64,000 nucleotides of DNA, taken from Nocardia sp. BSTN01. Lineage in GTDB: Bacteria > Actinomycetota > Actinomycetes > Mycobacteriales > Mycobacteriaceae. The DNA lies in contig NZ_JADKYP010000007.1 in assembly GCF_015354405.1 (NCBI RefSeq), positions 124,001-188,000 on the forward strand, given 5' to 3'. Below the pieces are notes generated by a model. That model did no database searches, was not told the DNA's origin, and saw only the letters and a program-made list of their open reading frames with translations. Both the position numbers and the translations under genes were made by a program. Positions 26,714 to 34,942 of the stretch are shown here, in pieces (the stretch's first letter is position 1; each line of letters begins with the position of its first letter).

Positions 26714-27050
26714 CTAAAACCTCCATGCATGGGTGCCCCGCCGAGGCGGCAGTTCACGGCACTGTGATACAGACAACTATTTATATCTCTTAACTGATTC
26801 ATCTACAAGACCCTCGCTTGCCCGTGGACCATCTCCGAGCGGTCGCCTGATGCACAGGCAGCTGTGGCAGAAACTTGCACTTGAGCAACCATCTCGCCCG
26901 CGAGCGTGGCGTTTCGGCTAGCCTGACCGTCGGACAGCAGCTGTCAGGGTAGTATAGTGCAATTAGTTAAATCAATCACCCAAACCCGGTCGGTAGCCGC
27001 ATCGTGCGGCCTCGAGCCGGCCGGAAGTGTTCTGGGGAGGAGAGCCCCTC
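26714..27050. promoter_or_regulatory. Divergent intergenic region with two AT-rich elements
   Basis: 337 bp between the leftward operon and the rightward CoA-transferase; no credible gene. It holds AACTATTTATATCTCTTAAC near 26775 and, at 26949-26971, an element whose minus strand reads TTTAACTAATTGCACTATACT, a variant of the shared TAACTRATTATACT promoter motif facing the leftward operon. The plus-strand transcript would start near the second element, about 80 bp before the CoA-transferase start. Confidence 0.45.
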
Positions 27051-28286
27051 ATGTCCGATCTGCTCGCGGGAATCCGCGTGCTCGAATCCGCAATGCTCCT
27101 CAACGGCGACACCCTGGGCGGCCACCTGGCCGACCTCGGCGCCGATGTCATCAAAGTCGAAGCACCCGGCCGGGGGGACTATCTGCGGTACATCCTGGGC
27201 CAGGTCGCGCCGGGACGCAGCCCCGCGCACCTGCAGGCCAACCGGGGTAAGCGAAGCGTCACCCTCGACCTGCGCACACCCGAAGGACTGGAAGCCTTCT
27301 GGAAACTGCACCAGACCGCCGACGTCTTCATCGACGGCAATCGCGCCGGCGCGCTGGATGCGCTGGGAGTCGGCTACGACGCGCAACAGACGCGCAAACC
27401 GGACATCGTCTACTGCCAGTACACCGGATACGGCAGTGAAGGCCCGTACGCCGCCATCGCGACACACGGCCGGATGATGGACGCACTCGCAGCAGCCTTC
27501 CCGCGTGAGATGGGGCCCGACGGCTTCATGGCTCCGGCACCCAGCCGCGACCCGATGGCCGGCATGGCGTCGGGTGGAGAGGGCACCGCGGCCGGCGCGA
27601 TTCACGCCGCCTTCCATGTCGCGGCGGCACTCGTCCAACGCGAACGGACCGGACAGGGCGCGCATATCGATGTGGCGGGCTTCGACGGCGTCGTCGCCCA
27701 AGCGTGGACCACGGCCACCTACGCCCTCAACCAGCACCGGCTCACCGACACCAGCACCCTGCCCGCGATGCAGGACGGCGAAATGAGCGGCGCTCGGTAC
27801 CAGTTCTACGAAACCGGCGATGGCCAGGTCGTACTCTTCTGCTGTATCGAGCCGAAGTTCTGGCGGAACTTCTGCCGCGCTATCGGCCGCGACGACCTCG
27901 TGGACACCATCGCGGACGGCCACGTGGACTTCGGCAACGACGGCGACGAGTTGCGCCACGAACTGCAGAAGATCTTCCACGAACGGACGCTGACGGAGTG
28001 GATGGCGCTCGCCGCAGAACACGATATGGCGCTCGGACCGGCGTATCGCTCGATCACCGAGGCCGCCGCGGATCCGCACGTATCAGGCCGCGGAGTGATT
28101 CACACGCAAGAGTTCCCGGAGATCGGCGAATTCACCTATATCGGTGAGGCCGGCCGGGTCGCGGGCCAGCCCTACACCGTTCAGCGCCCGGCACCGGATC
28201 TCGGCCAGCACACCCGGGAAATCCTCGCAGAGCTCGGCTATTCCGACGGCGAGGTGGACCACCTCGCCGGTACGAGCAACAGCTGA
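27051..28286 (+). CDS. Family III CoA-transferase (CaiB/BaiF)
   Basis: 411 residues from ATG 27051 (GGGGAGGAG upstream). N-terminus IRVLESAMLLNGDTLGGHLADLGADVIKVEAP, with a family III CoA-binding fold; the likely catalytic Asp lies in the middle domain near SRDPMAGMASGGEG. The C-terminus GRGVIHTQEFPEIGEFTYIG is typical. Monocistronic, ended by a strong hairpin. It is a candidate for activating an acid that feeds the pathway encoded downstream on the other strand. Confidence 0.85.
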   Translation: MSDLLAGIRVLESAMLLNGDTLGGHLADLGADVIKVEAPGRGDYLRYILGQVAPGRSPAHLQANRGKRSVTLDLRTPEGLEAFWKLHQTADVFIDGNRAGALDALGVGYDAQQTRKPDIVYCQYTGYGSEGPYAAIATHGRMMDALAAAFPREMGPDGFMAPAPSRDPMAGMASGGEGTAAGAIHAAFHVAAALVQRERTGQGAHIDVAGFDGVVAQAWTTATYALNQHRLTDTSTLPAMQDGEMSGARYQFYETGDGQVVLFCCIEPKFWRNFCRAIGRDDLVDTIADGHVDFGNDGDELRHELQKIFHERTLTEWMALAAEHDMALGPAYRSITEAAADPHVSGRGVIHTQEFPEIGEFTYIGEAGRVAGQPYTVQRPAPDLGQHTREILAELGYSDGEVDHLAGTSNS

Positions 28287-28311
28287 TCGTCCGGCGTCCG
28301 CACCTGCACAA

Positions 28312-28346
28312 AGCGCCGCGGTCCTGACAACCAGGACCGCGGCGCT
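28312..28346. terminator. Bidirectional terminator hairpin, 15-bp stem
   Basis: Perfect arms AGCGCCGCGGTCCTG/CAGGACCGCGGCGCT with loop ACAAC, between convergent genes. Confidence 0.8.
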
Positions 28347-28381
28347 CATGTTGTGCCGGGCGAAATCTCTACCGCAACCGA

Positions 28382-29971
28382 TCAGGCACTCGTCAGCTGT
28401 CGCGCGATGACCTTCAGCGCCAGAACCTCGTCGGCGCCCTCGAAGATCGACAGCACCCGGGCGTCCACGAAAAGTCGTGAGATCGCGAACTCTTCCGCAT
28501 AGCCGTAGCCGCCGTGCAATTGCTGGGCTTCCCGCGTCACCCATTCGGCGGCCCGGCATGCCAGCTGCTTGACCTGGGCCGCCTCCAACTGCCCGCCATG
28601 ATCGGTGACCGCGCGAGCAGCCGAATACGCGAAGGTCCGACATGCCGCGATCAGCGCCGCCATCCTGGCGATCTTGGCGCGGGTCAGCTGGTATTCGGCC
28701 AAGGGGCGACCGAATACCGCACGCTGCTGGGTGTATTCGATCGCGTGCTCGAGTGCGCTCTGCATAACTCCGACCGCACGGGCGGCGGTCTGCAGACGAG
28801 CATTGGCAAATGCCTGCATCTGGAGGTAGAAGCCACGGCCGATGCCCTCGTGTGTGCCGATCAGATCGGCCATCGGCACCCGCCAATGATCGATATTCAC
28901 CTCGAAGGAGTGCATACCCCGATAGCCCAGCGTCGCGATGGCGCGTCCTTCGATCGATCCGCCGCCCTCCTGGGTGATTCGCCAGCTGTGCCCGTCGAAC
29001 GAGGGCTTCTCGACGACGAACAGCGACAACCCGCGATGGCCCGCCGACCGATCCGGATCGGTGCGGGCGAGCACGAGCAGGTAATTCGCCTTACCGGCGA
29101 AGGTGCACCAGGTTTTCACACCCGTCAGCACCCAGTCGTCACCGTCGCGGACCGCGCTGGTGCCGACCGCGGCGACGTCGGAGCCACGATCCGGTTCGGT
29201 GACCGCGACACCGCAGAGCTTCTCGCCGGTCGCGATGCGCGGAAGCCAGCGCTGCTTCTGCTCCTCGGTTCCACCCCGCACGATGGCGGTGCCGATGATC
29301 TCCGGCCGGGTGATCAGCGAGCCGGCCACACCGAGCGAGCCACGGGACAACTCCTCGGTCACGAGCACCATGTTGAGCAGCTCGTCCGCACCGCCCTCGG
29401 CGAATCCACCGAACTCGCTCGGAATCGAGAGACCGAAGCAGCCCATCTCGGACAATCCGGTGATGATGCTCTCCGGGATGTCCGCGTCCTCCCGGTGGAC
29501 CCGTTCCGCCACGGGCGAGACTCGTTCCTCGGCGAACTTGCGGAAGGTCCGGCGCACCATGTCCTGATCGGGAGGAAGCTCGCGCGAGCCCGCTTCCATT
29601 GTCTCCGTTACTCTTTCGGCCACACGCTCCAGCAGGCGCGGATCCCGCCCGGCAGCGATCTCGGAACGAACGCCGTCGAGCATCGACGCCTCGACGCCCC
29701 ATTCCGCCTCGCGTCCGGCCAGCCGCCCGGTCAGGTCCGCCGCCGCATCCGCGGCGAAAACGAGTGCCAGATCGGCATCGTGCGAATCGCGGACGCCGTG
29801 CGCGACCAGCTCCGCGGCCGCCGCGACCGACGACGAGATCGACGCCAGGTCGTAGGCCACGACCTGTTCGCCGTCCGAGCGCGCCGACTGCGCCGCGGCC
29901 TTGTCGACGAGATCGCGCAGCGCCGCCACGATGGCGCGGGTCTGGGTCACACTCACGGGTTCAGCATTCAT
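28382..29971 (-). CDS. mcd: (2S)-Methylsuccinyl-CoA dehydrogenase-like acyl-CoA dehydrogenase
   Basis: 529 residues: an extra helical N-terminal segment of about 138 residues, then a full acyl-CoA dehydrogenase domain. That long extension and the motifs EMGCFGLSIPSEFGGF, VAVTEPDRGSDVAAVGT, GRGFYLQMQAFANARLQTAARAVGVMQ and SIFEGADEVLALKVI match methylsuccinyl-CoA dehydrogenase (Mcd) of the ethylmalonyl-CoA pathway, as I recall that family. The reaction is methylsuccinyl-CoA to mesaconyl-C1-CoA. It overlaps the hydratase gene by ATGA and is last in a four-gene operon whose other members complete the route to pyruvate and acetyl-CoA. A larger 2-alkylsuccinyl-CoA could also be the substrate. Confidence 0.78.
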   Translation of the reverse strand: MNAEPVSVTQTRAIVAALRDLVDKAAAQSARSDGEQVVAYDLASISSSVAAAAELVAHGVRDSHDADLALVFAADAAADLTGRLAGREAEWGVEASMLDGVRSEIAAGRDPRLLERVAERVTETMEAGSRELPPDQDMVRRTFRKFAEERVSPVAERVHREDADIPESIITGLSEMGCFGLSIPSEFGGFAEGGADELLNMVLVTEELSRGSLGVAGSLITRPEIIGTAIVRGGTEEQKQRWLPRIATGEKLCGVAVTEPDRGSDVAAVGTSAVRDGDDWVLTGVKTWCTFAGKANYLLVLARTDPDRSAGHRGLSLFVVEKPSFDGHSWRITQEGGGSIEGRAIATLGYRGMHSFEVNIDHWRVPMADLIGTHEGIGRGFYLQMQAFANARLQTAARAVGVMQSALEHAIEYTQQRAVFGRPLAEYQLTRAKIARMAALIAACRTFAYSAARAVTDHGGQLEAAQVKQLACRAAEWVTREAQQLHGGYGYAEEFAISRLFVDARVLSIFEGADEVLALKVIARQLTSA

Positions 29972-30906
29972 AGCGAACGACTTCTTTCGGTTGATGCGGG
30001 AGCAAGCTCCACCTCGAGACTCACACACGGATCGGATTCACCACGTCCGAACAACCCCACGGTGAGGAGATCGCCCTCGGCGTGGGTTCGGCGCAACATC
30101 GCCGGTTCGGCACAGAACAACGGCTTGAGATTTCGGTGCCGAAGGGTGGCGATTCGTCCGGAAATACCTTGGAGCCGAAGCGTTTCGGCCAGTGCCATGG
30201 TCATCAGCGGGCCGTGCACCACCAGGCCGGGATAGCCCTCCACATGTGTTGCGTAGGGCCAGTCGTAGTGGATGCGGTGCGCATTGGAGGTGGCGGCCGA
30301 AAATCTCATCAACAGGGTCGGATCGGTGGCGAACTCCCAGGTCCAGTCGTCGACCCGGTGCAGCGGTGGTCCGATCGGCAGCAGTTCCGCGGCGGGCTGC
30401 ACGGCCGGCCGCGACGATGACGCCCCGGCAGCTCGGTAGATGAGGTTCTGGCGTTCGGCGACAGCCAGTCGACCCGCAGCGCCGAAAATGCGCGTCGACA
30501 CGGTCACTACGACCAATGTGCCTGTGCGGCCTTTCTTTTCGACTACCGAGTCGACCACGGATTCGCGGCGGATCGTCTCGCCGACCGTCAGCGGCGCATG
30601 CAGTACCACCTCGCCACCCGCGAACATCCGTCGCGGCAGATCGATCGGCGGCAGGAACCCCCCTCGAACCGGATGTCCATCGGCGGCGATACGTCCCGAT
30701 GCGGTCCAGTCGGACAGCGCCGCCCAGTGCCACATCGGGGGCAACGGGTCGCCCGGCGCCGGCGTCGCCAGGCCATCGTCGAACAGCGCGGCCACCGCCC
30801 GCACCGCCGCCGGATCCACCACCTCTTCCGTCGTCGCGACCTGCGATGTCCACTCGTCCGGCGATACCGCGGGACCGGCGGAATTGCGTCCGTCGCCTGT
30901 ACTCAT
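29968..30906 (-). CDS. meh: Mesaconyl-C4-CoA hydratase-like (double hotdog, COG3777 type)
   Basis: 312 residues from ATG 30906, overlapping the lyase stop. The N-terminal half has MWHWAALSDWT and GGFLPPIDLPRRMFAGG; the C-terminal half has RFSAATSNAHRIHYDWPYA and YPGLVVHGPL. These are the signature blocks of the HTD2/mesaconyl-C4-CoA hydratase family (Meh of the 3-hydroxypropionate bicycle, related itaconyl-CoA hydratases). Expected reaction: mesaconyl-C4-CoA to (S)-citramalyl-CoA. Itaconyl-CoA hydration is the main alternative, but the presence of Mct- and Mcd-like neighbours favours mesaconyl-C4-CoA. Confidence 0.78.
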   Translation of the reverse strand: MSTGDGRNSAGPAVSPDEWTSQVATTEEVVDPAAVRAVAALFDDGLATPAPGDPLPPMWHWAALSDWTASGRIAADGHPVRGGFLPPIDLPRRMFAGGEVVLHAPLTVGETIRRESVVDSVVEKKGRTGTLVVVTVSTRIFGAAGRLAVAERQNLIYRAAGASSSRPAVQPAAELLPIGPPLHRVDDWTWEFATDPTLLMRFSAATSNAHRIHYDWPYATHVEGYPGLVVHGPLMTMALAETLRLQGISGRIATLRHRNLKPLFCAEPAMLRRTHAEGDLLTVGLFGRGESDPCVSLEVELAPASTERSRSL

Positions 30907-31730
30907 TCGCTCCGCTCCTCGACAGTTTCGAGTATCCGACGCGCCCGCTCGATCACCGGCTTGTCGACCATCCGTCCCTCGACCACGACGACAGCACCGC
31001 TGGTCGACGCCTCGACCACCGATCGCGCCCACCGGATATCGGCGTCCGAGGGCCGCAGGGCTTGCGCCACGGTGGCCACCTGCCGCGGGTGGATGCAGAG
31101 TTTGCCTCCGAATCCCAGCCGCCTGGCATGCGCCACATCGGTTCGCAGCCGGTCCGGGTCCGTGATGTCCCCCGTCACCCCGTCGACCGGTGCGGCCAGC
31201 TGCCCGACCGCCGAAGCCAGGACCAGCGCACTGCGGCACGCGAGCAGAGCGAGGGTGTCCTCGGGCGATATCCCGAGTTCGGCCGCCAGGTCGAAACTTC
31301 CGAAGGCCAGCCGGCGTACGCCCGGGGCCGTCGCGATGCGCGACGCATTCGTCACACCCGCCGCCGTTTCCACGAGCGCGATGACCGCCGATCCTGCGGA
31401 TAACCCCGCCGCGACACCGGCCAAGACCTCGGTATCTTCCGCTTTGGGCACCATCACGGCCACGTCGAGACCACGGACCATCTCGAGGTCGTCGTCGTAC
31501 CACGCGGTGCCGTGGGCGTTGATGCGGACGGCACAGGGGTGTCCGGCGGCGATCCAGTCGGCGGCCGCGGCGCGGGCGGCCGGCTTGCGGTCCGGCGCGA
31601 CCGCATCCTCGAGATCGATGACCACCAGGCCGGGATCGGCGGCCTGCGCCTTCTCGAATCGCTCCGGGCGGTCGCCGGGTACGAAGAGGAACGTGCCGGC
31701 TCGCTCGACGGATCGAGCGATCGAGCTCAT
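30903..31730 (-). CDS. CitE-like citramalyl-CoA lyase (HpcH/HpaI family)
   Basis: 275 residues from ATG 31730 (overlaps the Mct stop as ATGA). TIM-barrel lyase of the CitE/Mcl family: GTFLFVPGDRPERFEKA at the N-terminus, DLEDAV, metal ligands in ALVETAAGV (Glu) and FGSFDLAAELG (Asp), and GKLCIHPRQV. The family cleaves 3-hydroxyacyl-CoA such as citramalyl-CoA, malyl-CoA or methylmalyl-CoA. Given the neighbouring hydratase and isomerase, citramalyl-CoA to acetyl-CoA plus pyruvate is the best prediction. The protein is of the short, CitE-like length, not the longer Mcl form. Confidence 0.8.
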   Translation of the reverse strand: MSSIARSVERAGTFLFVPGDRPERFEKAQAADPGLVVIDLEDAVAPDRKPAARAAAADWIAAGHPCAVRINAHGTAWYDDDLEMVRGLDVAVMVPKAEDTEVLAGVAAGLSAGSAVIALVETAAGVTNASRIATAPGVRRLAFGSFDLAAELGISPEDTLALLACRSALVLASAVGQLAAPVDGVTGDITDPDRLRTDVAHARRLGFGGKLCIHPRQVATVAQALRPSDADIRWARSVVEASTSGAVVVVEGRMVDKPVIERARRILETVEERSE

Positions 31731-32995
31731 CGGGCGCCTCGCGACGCGGCCGGGGTGCCGATCACTCCGGCTTCCAGCAATTCGCTGAGCCGGGCGTCGG
31801 ACACCTTCAGCAGGTCCCCGAATACCTCTTCCGTATGTTCTCCGACGGCCGGCGCGGGACTCGCCCCGCTGCGCTCGCCACCGAAGGCCAGCGGCGATCC
31901 CGGTGCCCAGTACGAGCCCACCCGTGGCTGTTCGATCTTCGTCAGCAGGGGGTTTTCCCGCAGCAACTGCGCGTCGTCCGCGACCAGTTCGGCGAATGTC
32001 CGATACCACGACCACAGTAGCCGGCTACCCGTCAGCAGGCCGTCGACTTCGGGCGCGGTACGCCCGGCCATCCAGGCGGCGATGACGCCGGCCAGCGCTT
32101 CTCGGTGGCGGAAACGATCCGCTTCCAGCGTGAAGTCCGCGTCGAAGGCCTGTTCCAACGCCGCGAAGGCGGTCTCCAAACCGGTAATTTCGACCAGTTC
32201 CCGCCAATGCCGGGCGGTCAGCACCACCACGACCAAGCGCTGTCCGTCCGACGTGGTGAAATCGCGCCCGAACGTACCGAAGATGTGATTGCCGAGGCGC
32301 TGGCGGGGCTTGTCGTCGAGCTGCGCCTCGGCCAGATAGCCGAGATTGCCCGCCATGGCCAGTGCCACATCTTCCAGCGCCACACTGAGGCGACTCGCCT
32401 CTCCAGTGCGTGCGCGGTGCCGTTCGGCTGCCAGGAGCCCGATGGTCAAGAGCATGCCCGCGGTGATGTCCCAGGCGGGAAGTACGTGGTTGACCGGCCC
32501 GCGAGTGTTCTCCGGCCCGGTCACCATGGGGAATCCGGTCGCGGCCTGAACCGTGTAGTCGACGGCCGCGCTGCCGTCGTGCCGCCCGGCCAGCACCGCG
32601 TAGATGAGGTCCGGCCGCCTCGACCGGAGGTTCTCGAACGACAGCTCCCGGTACCGTTCCGAGTTGGTGATCACCACACCCGCGTCGACGATCAGGTCGG
32701 CGACCAGCTCCCGGCCCGCTGCGGACGACATATCGACTTCCACCGCGCGCTTGCCTTGGTTGAGGCCGTTCCAGTACAAGCTCGCACCGCTGTCCGCGAG
32801 TGGCCAGCGCGATCGGTCGACAGCGCCGCCCATCGGTTCCACCCGGATCACGTCGGCGCCCAGCTGGGCCAGGTTCAGTCCACACAGGGGTGTCGCTACG
32901 TAGGTGGACAACTCGACGACACGCAGGCCCGCCAAGGGCAGTGAGCGACCTCGCTCTCGACCGGCGGCCTCGGCGTCGGCACCGGGGTCAACCAT
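31727..32995 (-). CDS. mct: 2-Methylfumaryl-CoA isomerase-like (mesaconyl-CoA C1-C4 transferase)
   Basis: 422 residues from ATG 32995 (GGGAGG upstream). A family III CoA-transferase, but with the distinctive blocks of Mct from the 3-hydroxypropionate bicycle: ADVIRVEPMGGAVDRSRWPL, LYWNGLNQGKRAVEVDM, VDYTVQAATGFPMVTGP and NHVLPAWDITAGMLL, where Asp176 is the likely catalytic residue. Mct moves CoA within mesaconyl-CoA from C1 to C4. First gene of the operon mct-ccl-meh-mcd, each pair overlapping by 4 nt. It is divergent from a GntR/FCD regulator gene. Confidence 0.8.
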   Translation of the reverse strand: MVDPGADAEAAGRERGRSLPLAGLRVVELSTYVATPLCGLNLAQLGADVIRVEPMGGAVDRSRWPLADSGASLYWNGLNQGKRAVEVDMSSAAGRELVADLIVDAGVVITNSERYRELSFENLRSRRPDLIYAVLAGRHDGSAAVDYTVQAATGFPMVTGPENTRGPVNHVLPAWDITAGMLLTIGLLAAERHRARTGEASRLSVALEDVALAMAGNLGYLAEAQLDDKPRQRLGNHIFGTFGRDFTTSDGQRLVVVVLTARHWRELVEITGLETAFAALEQAFDADFTLEADRFRHREALAGVIAAWMAGRTAPEVDGLLTGSRLLWSWYRTFAELVADDAQLLRENPLLTKIEQPRVGSYWAPGSPLAFGGERSGASPAPAVGEHTEEVFGDLLKVSDARLSELLEAGVIGTPAASRGAR

Positions 32996-33006
32996 CAAAC
33001 CTCCCT

Positions 33007-33135
33007 AGAATTAGTAAGATAATAACATTCAATGACGTACCGTACTGGTCACGAGACCTACGCCACTACATGCAGCTTCGAGCCACCTTCGAGCCGCTCT
33101 AATAGTTAGAATAGTTTTCTAAATTAACTTCTTAA
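33007..33135. promoter_or_regulatory. Divergent AT-rich promoter/operator of mct operon and gntR
   Basis: AT-rich blocks at 33007-33035 (CTAGAATTAGTAAGATAATA) and 33098-33135. The latter contains the direct repeat AATAGTT-AG-AATAGTT (33101-33116) followed by TTCTAAATTAACTTCTTAAG. It is the likely binding region for the adjacent GntR protein, overlapping the gntR promoter. Confidence 0.5.
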
Positions 33136-33146
33136 GTGAGGCACCC

Positions 33147-33944
33147 GTGACATCGGAACCCCATGGCACCTCGCGCCACACCGTGGGCAGGGCCTCCACC
33201 GTCGGACACCGGATACGGGTGCCCAAGATGGCCGAACTCATCGCGAGCGACCTGCGGCGTCAGATCGTGCAAGCCGAGTTGCACGAGGGCGGCCTCCTTC
33301 CGCCCGAGGCAAACCTGATGAATCAGTATCAGGTGTCGCGCCCGACGCTGCGCGAAGCGTTTCGAATCCTGGAATCCGAATCGCTGATATCGGTCCGCCG
33401 AGGCGCCCGGGGCGGCGCCCGCGTCCAGTTGCCGACCAACGCGGTGGCGGCGCGGTACGCGGCCACGATCCTGCAGTACCACGGGACCACCCTCGAGGAC
33501 GTGTACGAAGCCCGCTTGGTGGTCGAACCCCCCTGCGTGGCGCTGTTGTGCGAAACGCGCACCCCGGAAACCCTGCGGCGCCTGCGGCAAGCACTCGCCG
33601 AACACGATGCGGCGACGGCGGAACCGGCTCGCTCGGTCCGCACGCACATCGCCTTTCATTCGTTGCTGATCGAGTTGACCGGAAATCAGACCCTTCGCCT
33701 GCTGATGGAACTGCTCGAACAGATCATCGATATGGCCAATGTGTCGCAGGTCGAGTCCACGGCCGGGTCGCCCGCTCACGAGCGGGCCAGCCGCAAGGGA
33801 CTGGCCGCCCATCACCGGATAGTCGAGTTCATCGAGAACCGCAATCCCGAGGAAGCCGAGCGGCTCTGGCGCAAACACCTCAGCGAAGCGCGTGACTATC
33901 TGGTCCGAGCCGATGTGCGAACGGTGCTCGACCTCATGGGCTGA
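33147..33944 (+). CDS. GntR-family regulator with FCD ligand domain
   Basis: 265 residues from GTG 33147 (GAGG upstream). Winged helix at about 20-85: LRRQIVQAELHEGGLLPPEANLMNQYQVSRPTLREAFRILE in segments, then LISVRRGARGGARV. The rest is an all-helical FCD domain with His/Asp metal-site positions (IAFHSLLIELTGN; HHRIVEFIENRN). FCD regulators usually bind small organic acids or acyl-CoA. It is divergent from the mct operon, so it is the likely controller, sensing an intermediate such as methylsuccinate or mesaconate (inference). Confidence 0.87.
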   Translation: MTSEPHGTSRHTVGRASTVGHRIRVPKMAELIASDLRRQIVQAELHEGGLLPPEANLMNQYQVSRPTLREAFRILESESLISVRRGARGGARVQLPTNAVAARYAATILQYHGTTLEDVYEARLVVEPPCVALLCETRTPETLRRLRQALAEHDAATAEPARSVRTHIAFHSLLIELTGNQTLRLLMELLEQIIDMANVSQVESTAGSPAHERASRKGLAAHHRIVEFIENRNPEEAERLWRKHLSEARDYLVRADVRTVLDLMG

Positions 33945-33964
33945 CGAGCCGGAGCCGTTGTCGC

Positions 33965-33997
33965 CCGTTGTCCAGGGTGAACGCTCACGGACAACGG
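33965..33997. terminator. Bidirectional terminator hairpin
   Basis: Arms CCGTTGTCC/GGACAACGG, perfect 9 bp, between gntR and the convergent NmrA-like gene. Confidence 0.6.
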
Positions 33998-34004
33998 CGC
34001 GCAT

Positions 34005-34919
34005 TCAGTCCCGCGGCCGGGCAGTCGCCGCCCGCACCTCGTCGGCGTGCGCTGTCGCCCATCGCTCGAAGGTGCTCAGCTCCAGACCGTACGCAGCCGC
34101 GTGCTCCGGGCGGGCCGCATAACCGACGCTGTTGAGCCAGACGTGCGTCGACGACCACGATGCGGCCCCGAGCTTGGCGTCGACTTCGGCAGCGGACACA
34201 CAGGACGCGGAGACCGGGCGGCCGGTAACCCGCGTGATGGTCTCGGCGATTTCCGGGAACGTGAGCAGATCGCCACCGAGCTCGAGCTCGACGCGCGCGA
34301 ACCGCCGCGGGTCGGTGATCGCCGCGACGACTGCCGCGCCGATATCCGCGGCCGACACCAGCGCGACGGCGGTCTCGGGAGCGACGGCGACCGGGAGCTC
34401 GCCATGGGCGAGGAACGGAAACAGCCACGCAGCCTTGGGTGCCATGAAGTTGTCCATCATGAAGGCCGGCTTCAGGATGGTATAGACCGGGAACCCCGCA
34501 TCTCGGACCATCGCCTCGACGCTTTCCTTGTTGTCCCAATACCGGCTCAACTCGACGCCGAGCGTTACCTCCGGATGCGCCGCTCGCCAGCCGGTGGCCG
34601 AGACCGAGGTGTGGACCATGTGTGCGACCCCGGCCTTGTGTGCCGCGTCGACAAGGTTGCGACCGTGCCGCTGCTCGGACTTTCCCGCCGCCTGCACCGA
34701 AAACACAGCGGTACAACCGGAACACGCGGCGTCGAGCGCGATCGGATCATCGAGGTCGCCGACGACCAGCGCGATTCCTTCCACGGCCAGCGCACGGGCA
34801 GGCGGCGAATCCGGATCACGAACCAGCGCCAGCACCTCGGCCCCCGTGCGGTGGAGTGCCCGGGCTGCGGCGCCGCCTTGCGAACCGGTCGCCCCGGTAA
34901 CGAGAACACGGCCAGTCAT
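34005..34919 (-). CDS. NmrA-like NAD(P)-binding protein
   Basis: 304 residues. N-terminal Rossmann motif VLVTGATGSQGGAAARAL, then VVGDLDD and a typical NmrA/isoflavone-reductase layout (HTSVSATG, FPVYTILKPAFMMDNFM). The Tyr-xxx-Lys of classical SDRs is not present in the usual place, so it may be a redox sensor or an atypical reductase. It lies 23 nt after the ferredoxin reductase gene in the same direction. Confidence 0.78.
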   Translation of the reverse strand: MTGRVLVTGATGSQGGAAARALHRTGAEVLALVRDPDSPPARALAVEGIALVVGDLDDPIALDAACSGCTAVFSVQAAGKSEQRHGRNLVDAAHKAGVAHMVHTSVSATGWRAAHPEVTLGVELSRYWDNKESVEAMVRDAGFPVYTILKPAFMMDNFMAPKAAWLFPFLAHGELPVAVAPETAVALVSAADIGAAVVAAITDPRRFARVELELGGDLLTFPEIAETITRVTGRPVSASCVSAAEVDAKLGAASWSSTHVWLNSVGYAARPEHAAAYGLELSTFERWATAHADEVRAATARPRD

Positions 34920-34942
34920 ATGGTTCCTCTCCGATCGATCGT

